Below are positions 9,615 through 14,725 of a stretch of DNA of 14,725 bases, in pieces; within the stretch, counting starts at the first letter, position 1; each line of letters begins with the position of its first letter. The notes beneath the pieces were generated by a model that saw only the letters and a list, made by a program, of their open reading frames with translations, had not been told where the DNA came from and did not search any database. The DNA comes from Bisporella sp. PMI_857 (taxonomy: Eukaryota > Ascomycota > Leotiomycetes > Helotiales > Helotiaceae). A program made the translations under genes and the position numbers. Location: contig JAJSPD010000237.1 in NCBI GenBank assembly GCA_021307315.1, positions 1-14,725 of the forward strand, written 5' to 3'.

Positions 9615-9700
9615 CGGTTGACAGTCAACCGGGATTTTTGCATACATGGTCACAAGCGGTCACCGTTACACCAAAATATTTCCCGGTTGACTGTCAACCG
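9615..9700. repeat. Inverted pair of GGTTGACAGTCAACC palindromes (MITE-like, 86 bp)
   Basis: The 20 bases at 9615-9634 recur exactly as the reverse complement at 9681-9700. Each copy is itself a palindrome with arms GGTTGAC and GTCAACC around one base. Between them GGTCAC is directly repeated (9648 and 9658). The flanks are also loosely inverted (GGGGTAAAAT before, ATTTTTACGGG after). The DNA is free of RIP. It could be a small non-autonomous transposon with palindromic ends, a double binding site, or a hairpin formed at an old chromosome end. No transposase lies inside and no target duplication is evident. Confidence 0.75.
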
Positions 9701-9726
9701 AGCAATTTTTACGGGAGATAATGTTA

Positions 9727-9880
9727 GGGCGTGAACTGGCTTTTTGATCCTTTTTTCAAAATCCATGCCCCATGGGGCGTGAACTGATTTTTTGATCCTT
9801 TTTTCAAAATCAACGCCCCATAGGGCGTGAAGTGTTCTAATATTTCTGATTAAAAAAAATTTACGCCCCATGGGGCATGA
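9727..9880. repeat. Three 48-50-bp tandem repeats with GCCCCATGGGGC palindromes, abutting a telomere tract
   Basis: Units begin with GGGCGTGAA at 9727, 9775 and 9823, and a further GGGCATGAA at 9873 closes the array. Units 1 and 2 are nearly identical, including CTTTTTTCAAAATC. Unit 3 has diverged internally but keeps its ends. Each junction is a palindrome (GCCCCATGGGGC, with one variant GCCCCATAGGGC). The array is free of RIP and ends seven bases before the third telomere tract. It is a subtelomeric repeat. The minus-strand frame across it is only a by-product of the repeats. Confidence 0.9.
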
Positions 9881-9887
9881 AAGTTGA

Positions 9888-9899
9888 CCCTAACCCTAG
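9888..9899 (+). repeat. Interstitial telomere tract (CCCTAACCCTAG)
   Basis: Two units, the second ending in G, lie in the same orientation as the other two tracts. It separates the GC-richer repeat cluster on its left from the AT-rich block D on its right. Confidence 0.85.
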
Positions 9900-10439
9900 A
9901 GCTACAGGCCGGTTTACCAACCCCAATCAAATAAATTACTATTAGCGGCAAAATCAAAACTAGACATTCTGACAACTAAAAAATGCTGAAATTACGACGT
10001 ATAGACTAAAAACCAGCAATGCTTTTTATTAAAACAATATAAACCAGAACAATTTAATAGCATACCGAACAAAAGTTAAAGCAAAAATAGAAAGCAACCG
10101 AAATTAAACATGCATAAGCGTAGCAAACTTATGCCTTATAAAGCGTTAAAAGCAGATAGTCTTATTTGCGATCCGAATAATAACTGATAAAAAGTCTTTT
10201 TACTAGCTAACGCTTAATGCTAAACAAAGTAAAACTTTTTATTCGACAAATATAAAACTTTTTTCGAATCCGGAAAATCCAACTTTTTATTTCTCGGAAC
10301 TAGCCCGAGCCGCTAGTTTGCTTTTCTATAATAAAGATTTTTTTTAAGTTGAAAAAACGCGGAATTTAGTAAATAGAACTAACGTTGCAGCACGAGCGAA
10401 CTTTTTTTTAGGCTCGTTTTGGCTTACTATAAAAAGTGT
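9900..10439. other. AT-rich spacer right of the third telomere tract
   Basis: No gene, RNA or repeat is convincing here. A-rich tracts dominate on the + strand. The 3' end of the minus-strand pseudogene to the right may extend into the last 100 bases. Confidence 0.5.
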
Positions 10440-12650
10440 CCGGCTTGTTGCAGTTTCGGTCGAATAGTTCCGTCGATACTGTTTTTTTAGAGCGACTAAG
10501 TCGAGAAGCGTATCCAAAAAACTCGGCCTAGCTTTTAAAAGCGCTTTTTGACTTGCTTGACTTGTTTAGTCAGCTACTTCCGCAGGCGCATTTAAACTGA
10601 TATAGCTCGCGTTTGCCGAAAGCAAGTCTAGTGCCGATAGTGTTGCTGATATAAAAAAAGCAGACTGCGGGCTTTCTTCGATCGTGCGGCAATCGTGTGG
10701 CACCGATACAGAAGCGCTCTCGTGTAGTGCAACTAGTGAAAGGAGAAAACTTTGCCGCTTTATGCTAAAGGGCAAAGTCACGTTATTAAGCTCATTTCGT
10801 TGACAAGCGACTAGCTTTCGCATACTCGATGGCCAGAAAGGTGCATAACGAAGCCGTTGATCTTTAAAAACTTGATTACAATGCTAGCGGGCCTATATAG
10901 TGATTTGAGTCATTAAAGCCTCTAAAGCCGCAGGATAATTCAATGCGGAATTTCGAGTAACCTGTAAAATGTAGCTAATCGCACTGCGAAAAGCATCGAT
11001 TAACGTAGCTTTTTTAATATAAGGAAGCTTTGTAGGTTTTAGTTATTGAACAGGATTAAAATACTTTAAAATCAAAAGCCAACTATGTTGCGAATCGTAA
11101 TTAAAACATTTCGCCAAATAAAAACTGTAAAACGGTCTAAGTAAAAAATTTTCGGGTTATAAAAAAGTTAGTTAAGCAAAAAGTAGTCGCCGGATTTCGT
11201 GAGTTTATCAGTCCGGTGGCGAACAACATAAAAAATCTCTATTTGCAAAGCACGTGCTTGTCGAGTCGCGTTTTCAAGAAATGCTAAAATAAACTTTTTT
11301 AAAGCTGAAAGCGATTTTCAGACTTAAGAGTAGCGTTAAGCTATTGCACTATATAAGCTAGCAACAATGCTACGGCTTTTTCTTGTGCGCGGCTTTTTTT
11401 GGAAAGTTGCTGAATGTCGAGAAAACGAAAGCTGAATTGTTGCAGTATATGTTTATACACTTAGTAATATGCCGTAAAATCGAGCGTAGTAAAAAACTTT
11501 AGCCGCCGTAGTGAAATAAAGCTAATAAAATCGTTAAGAAGTGTTTTGAAATAAAATGTCTTTTGAACATTAGTAGCAGACTGTTCAGAAAACAGCTAAG
11601 TTAACAGATTCCAGTTCGCAAGTTAAATAGAATTTACTTTGTTTTTTACTAGCTGAAATATCGTTTCACGAACAACGTTAAAAATATCCGTCCAAAACTG
11701 TTTTTTAGCAAAAGCCGGATAATAAAAAATCAAAACAACTTACATTATCGATACAGTATCGAGCTATTTTTTCTTATAACAACAAGTTGAATATAGTTCG
11801 CTTAACCGAAGTTTAGCACTACTTCGTAATAATTTGCTGCTAGTACTGGTTCTTTTATAAAGTCACTAGTCGCCGAATAAAGAATTTAACACGACTGCTA
11901 AGCTTCAGGTTCTGAAGCATTTTCGCTTAAATCGAGCCGTTATTTTTTTAAAATAAGCTCGAATTGAAGTAAGCTAATAAAACCAGCTTTATTTATACCT
12001 GTTTATAACTGTCGGGCAGCGTATAATTTAGTCGATTAGCACAAAGCCGAACGCTAAAGTAAAAAAAAAAGTCGATTAAAAAAAACATTAGCCAAGCCGA
12101 TAAAAAGAAGCATTATAATACTTACTAATGTCGTAAATATTACAAATCTACTAAAAATGCTTTTTTCGAATATCGTTTGCTTCGAGTGTGCCGTTTAAGT
12201 GCTAAAAATAAAGCTTTAATACTTCAACGCAGTGCTGACCGGCTATCAACTTAGCTCGGGCTTTATTTACTTTTATTTAATTATTAAATAGCAAGTACTT
12301 TAGCAAAAAGTTTTCGGCGGCATTGAAATAATCGATTATACGATCGACTTTTCGCTAAAAACATGCAATGCGTAAATAATTTTCTTCCGCTTCGCGCTGG
12401 AAATTCTGCTTTTTAAAGATTCGACACAAGCTTGCTGTATGCTTTTAATTAATTAGTCGATTGCTTTTAGTCGTTTAGACCGACGTTAAAGCATTAAGCA
12501 GGAATTTAGCGGTAGCAAAACAGTACAGTTTTGCTTGTTCGCGAATTAATTCGGTGTCGGTAAATTTTACTACTAGCTAAACTTTTCGCGACCGTTTTGC
12601 TGTTGAATCAGTATTCGAAAAAGTTTTACGTTTTATAATAAATATAAGTA
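10440..12650 (-). pseudogene. Decayed fungal gene of unknown family, at least 700 codons
   Basis: The minus strand has protein-like frames along its whole length, joined by frameshifts. The 5' part (12600-12280) reads KFTDTELIREQAKLYCFATA, then EEDYLRI-like sequence (actual EENYLRIACF) and RKVDRIIDYFNAAENFLL, with only three TAA/TAG stops in about 100 codons. The middle part (11697-11180) includes FWTDIFNVVRETIFQLVKNK and KKSRAQEKAVALLLAYIVQ. The 3' part (11095-10566) is best preserved, with ILKYFNPVQ, LPYIKKATLIDAFRSAISYI, YPAALEALMTQIT and RYAPFWPSSMRKLVACQRN, and three stops in about 178 codons. Stops sit where CAA/CAG is plausible. I recognise no domain, signal peptide or membrane segment. 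Coding orientation is opposite to the helicase. Subtelomeric expanded family or mobile-element protein are both possible. Confidence 0.7.
11698..11743 (-). other. Probable short intron (46 bp) in the minus-strand pseudogene
   Basis: On the minus strand the donor GTAAGT (from 11743), a branch-like GCTAAA and the acceptor AACAG (ending 11698) enclose a T-rich stretch. Removing it joins two phase-0 readings: ...EKIARYCIDN before and FWTDIFNVV... after. This fits a fungal intron, though 46 bp is short and the branch site is imperfect, possibly altered by RIP. Confidence 0.5.
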
Positions 12651-13285
12651 GAATGAATTATATAGAAAGTTAAAAAATGCGGAACGGGCGAAAAAATATA
12701 ACGAGCCAGCTCAGTATGTAAAAGCGGAAGCTTAAGAAAACTATATGTAATTTCCGATTAGTGCAACATTATATTTTAAGCTTTATAGAGCACGGGCAAA
12801 GCTTAGCGTCTAAATTATACGCATTTTTTTATTCAGCGCTTTATAGGGCACGATTAGTGCTTAGCATACGAAATATGCGACTTTTCGATATAAAAGCATT
12901 TATGCTCTATAAAGCATAGAAACTTTTCGCTAACAAACGATTTACGCTCTATAAAGCATAAAAGTTATTTTTTGGTGTAATTAATAGCTCTAAAAATATT
13001 ATAAATTTAAAAAAAAAAACCTGTGTTAATTAGCCGAGTAGTAACTGAAAATAAATTTGTAAAATAAATTTGATAATTAAAGAAGTATAGCGTTGACCCG
13101 GTCGCTTGTTTAAATGTTTAAACAAAGCTCGATTATTAATATATATACTAAACGAAAGTATATTTACTGATTATATAATTTTTTCAAAGTACAAATTTTA
13201 TTGCGTACAAATCAATTTAAGCTTAACACTAAACTATTTTACTAATTTCAAATTTATTGCTATTAGCTTTTGCTTTTAAAGCTAT
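12651..13285. other. AT-rich spacer with a quartet of inverted GCTTTATAGAGC motifs
   Basis: There is no convincing gene. Two copies of GCTTTATAG(A/G)GCAC lie at about 12780 and 12838, and two copies of the reverse complement, (T/C)GCTCTATAAAGCATA, at about 12903 and 12945. This gives two plus two in opposite orientation, 58, 65 and 42 bp apart. The outer pair could fold into a long imperfect hairpin. They resemble the GCTTTATAATAAAGC core of the minisatellite at 6640-7130. The rest of the stretch is plain AT-rich sequence. Confidence 0.65.
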
Positions 13286-13286
13286 A

Positions 13287-14725
13287 TTTAAGTGTTTATT
13301 GACTATTTCGCGATACTTGTTTTTGTTGAGTGCCGATTTTCGTGTTACTTGTGTTACTGTGCTTTTTGCGTATATGCTTCTATAGCTTGTTTTTGCGCGT
13401 ATATGGCTTTTAAAGCTTTTGTAGTATCCGGCGACAAGGCAAAAGTGCAGTATGCTTATATACTTAGTTATTATATGCCGGTTTCGATTAGCTTTCCGTG
13501 CAAAAGTAACAAAGCAATTAAAATGTTACACAAGTATCGTTTATTTTATAGCTAATCGAAAGCCGCTACATTTATAACCTAGAAAGTGCTGGAAATTACT
13601 TTACTATATTATCGGTTAGCAAAATAAAAAAAAAACACGCACTTTAACGTGCTTTGTATAAAAGCACATTATATAATTGGCTGTTTTCTGGTTGTATAAC
13701 TTAAAATTTAGAAATAAAAACGCTAAAAAGATTGAGCTGTTAAAGCGAATAAACTTAGAAAGCGACCAATAAAATGCGGTTTATACAAAAAAAGGCGACA
13801 GCTGTGCGATAAAGCGCAAAAAAGAATTGTAAAATCTGAAAAAAGCTGTATATTTATATTTTTTACTACTTGGATATCACTACTGCAGCTTGTATGCAGT
13901 TTGTTTTGCACTTTTTTTTTTATGCTTTCTACTTTTTATGTACGCTTTTAGCTGAATAATATAAGTCGAGTGCTAACAATAATTATTTCGAAGCTATTCG
14001 AAGCTATTTAATATAAGCGTTTTTTACTAAATAAAGAAACTTACACTAGTAAACTTTTTTATAGCACTTGCTTATTACTTTTTTAATTCTTTTTACGTTT
14101 AAAACATGTTTAGCTTAGTATAAAGCTTAAAAAATATATTAAGTTGAAAAAAATAGCGTGATTTGTCGGTTAAAAGAATGCTTTAATAATTAAGCAAAAC
14201 GAAGCTTCGTGCCGGAATTGCATTAAAGGCGCGTAGTAGGCTGCTTAAAAACCGCAAAGTGTGTACGAACATATAAACAGCGCTTCTTTTTTTTGAAAAT
14301 TTTGAAATTTTGGCTGCTTTTCGAGCATTCGTTTTACTTCGCTTTTTACTTTAGCGAGTTACTTTTTCCGCTTTTTCCGCTTTTATTATGCAACAACAAC
14401 GCTAAAAAAAGAATCTGGCTTACTAAATAAAAAGCAACTTGCTTTTAACGCACTACTTAATTCTAATTAAAGATTTCGCAGTACCGAAGTTAAGTAAGTT
14501 GTTTTTTTTTTTTACTAACTTAAATGCTTAAACTTTTTAGCTTTAACTTCGACAAGTTTCTTCTATTTAACTACTCGGCTATAATAAACGAGTATTTTTA
14601 TTTTAGCACTTTTTTTCTAAATGAGAATATTTAGTTTTGCTTAGCTTTTTTTACGCTAGACTTTTTATTTCGAACGTTTAGCGACTTTTTCTTACTTTCT
14701 AACAAAACAAAAAAATACAAAAAGC
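13287..14725 (-). pseudogene. RIP-decayed gene fragment of unknown family, one continuous minus-strand frame, 5' end off the window
   Basis: One minus-strand frame (codons beginning at positions divisible by 3) can be read from 14700 to about 13287 without a frameshift. Its stops are TAA or TAG and I found no TGA, consistent with former CAA/CAG codons. From the 5' side it has Lys-rich segments, then TTYLTSVLRNL, LSSALKASCFLFSKPDSFF and KRKKRKK (about 14385-14365). These are followed by LAKVKSEVKRMLEKQPKF, ALFICSYTLCGF, an ORF at 13911-13723, and LSPDTTKALKAIYAQKQAI (13437-13381) before a cluster of stops at about 13287. The product would be basic, with a possible nuclear-localisation motif at KRKKRKK. 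I recognise no family. It could be a transposon-encoded or lineage-specific subtelomeric protein. Confidence 0.6.
13987..14008. repeat. 10-bp direct duplication (TTCGAAGCTA twice)
   Basis: TTCGAAGCTA occurs twice in tandem, followed by TT, inside the minus-strand pseudogene. It is a simple local duplication with no sign of a mobile element beside it. Confidence 0.8.

Noticed and set aside
9650..9871. Minus-strand frame with repeated DFEKRIKK
   Set aside because: It simply translates the 48-bp tandem repeats. There is no independent sign of a gene.
9727..9880. CRISPR-like array
   Set aside because: The units are contiguous tandem repeats without unique spacers, in a eukaryotic context.
13292..13555. 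+ strand open frame of 87 codons, Cys/Tyr/Phe-rich
   Set aside because: It is the complement of the more protein-like minus-strand trace (including LSPDTTKALKAIYAQKQAI). Its odd composition is what a shadow frame would give.
13649..13667. Hairpin GTGCTTT-gtata-AAAGCAC, terminator-like
   Set aside because: Intrinsic terminators are a bacterial feature. Here it lies inside a decayed eukaryotic coding trace and is likely chance.
1..14725. Bacterial-type operons, ribosome binding sites, tRNA or rRNA genes
   Set aside because: No such signals are seen. Introns, telomere repeats and RIP all indicate a fungal nuclear genome.

Overview
The window looks like an AT-rich subtelomere of a filamentous fungus, most likely an ascomycete. 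Four things point that way. There are three short TTAGGG-type telomere tracts, all reading CCCTAA on the + strand. There are short fungal-type introns, the best with GTAAGT, GCTAAC and a final CAG. There is heavy C-to-T / G-to-A decay with TpA in excess, CpA/TpG scarce and CpG kept, which is the signature of repeat-induced point mutation (RIP). Finally, the genes are recognisable only when TAA/TAG stops are treated as former CAA/CAG codons. I see no intact protein gene, tRNA, rRNA or CRISPR array.

Block A (1-2535, + strand) starts inside a non-LTR-type reverse transcriptase whose catalytic Asp residues are now Asn. A long Lys/Gln/Asn-rich trace follows, then a GC-balanced, unmutated island (about 2175-2510) that ends almost on a telomere tract at 2519-2535. 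The sense strand runs towards the CCCTAA tract, which is the geometry expected if the element attached by its 3' end to an exposed chromosome end.

Block B (2536-7305) is filled mainly by a decayed SNF2-family helicase/ATPase on the + strand (2536-6415). Its open frame emerges directly from the telomere tract, as if the gene had been broken and the end healed. Every catalytic motif is still legible and nearly all carry inactivating transitions. Behind it lie a 22-bp perfect palindrome, a minisatellite of about 60 bp, a G14 run and a second telomere tract (7293-7305).

Block C (7306-9899) is a strongly RIPped AT-rich stretch with only a faint minus-strand coding trace containing an Asn-rich tract. 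It ends in unmutated sequence: an inverted pair of GGTTGACAGTCAACC palindromes, three 48-bp repeats built on GCCCCATGGGGC palindromes, and a third telomere tract (9888-9899).

Block D (9900-14725) carries two decayed minus-strand genes of unknown family (about 12650-10440 and 14725-13290), separated by an AT-rich spacer with a quartet of inverted GCTTTATAGAGC-like motifs.

Taken together, this reads as layered former chromosome ends. Each tract is a fossil terminus in the same orientation with newer material on its left: helicase fragment, repeats, terminal retroelement. Most of it was later silenced by RIP. The functional core (reverse transcriptase, SNF2 ATPase, telomere seeds) is supported by motifs. 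The order of events is inference.
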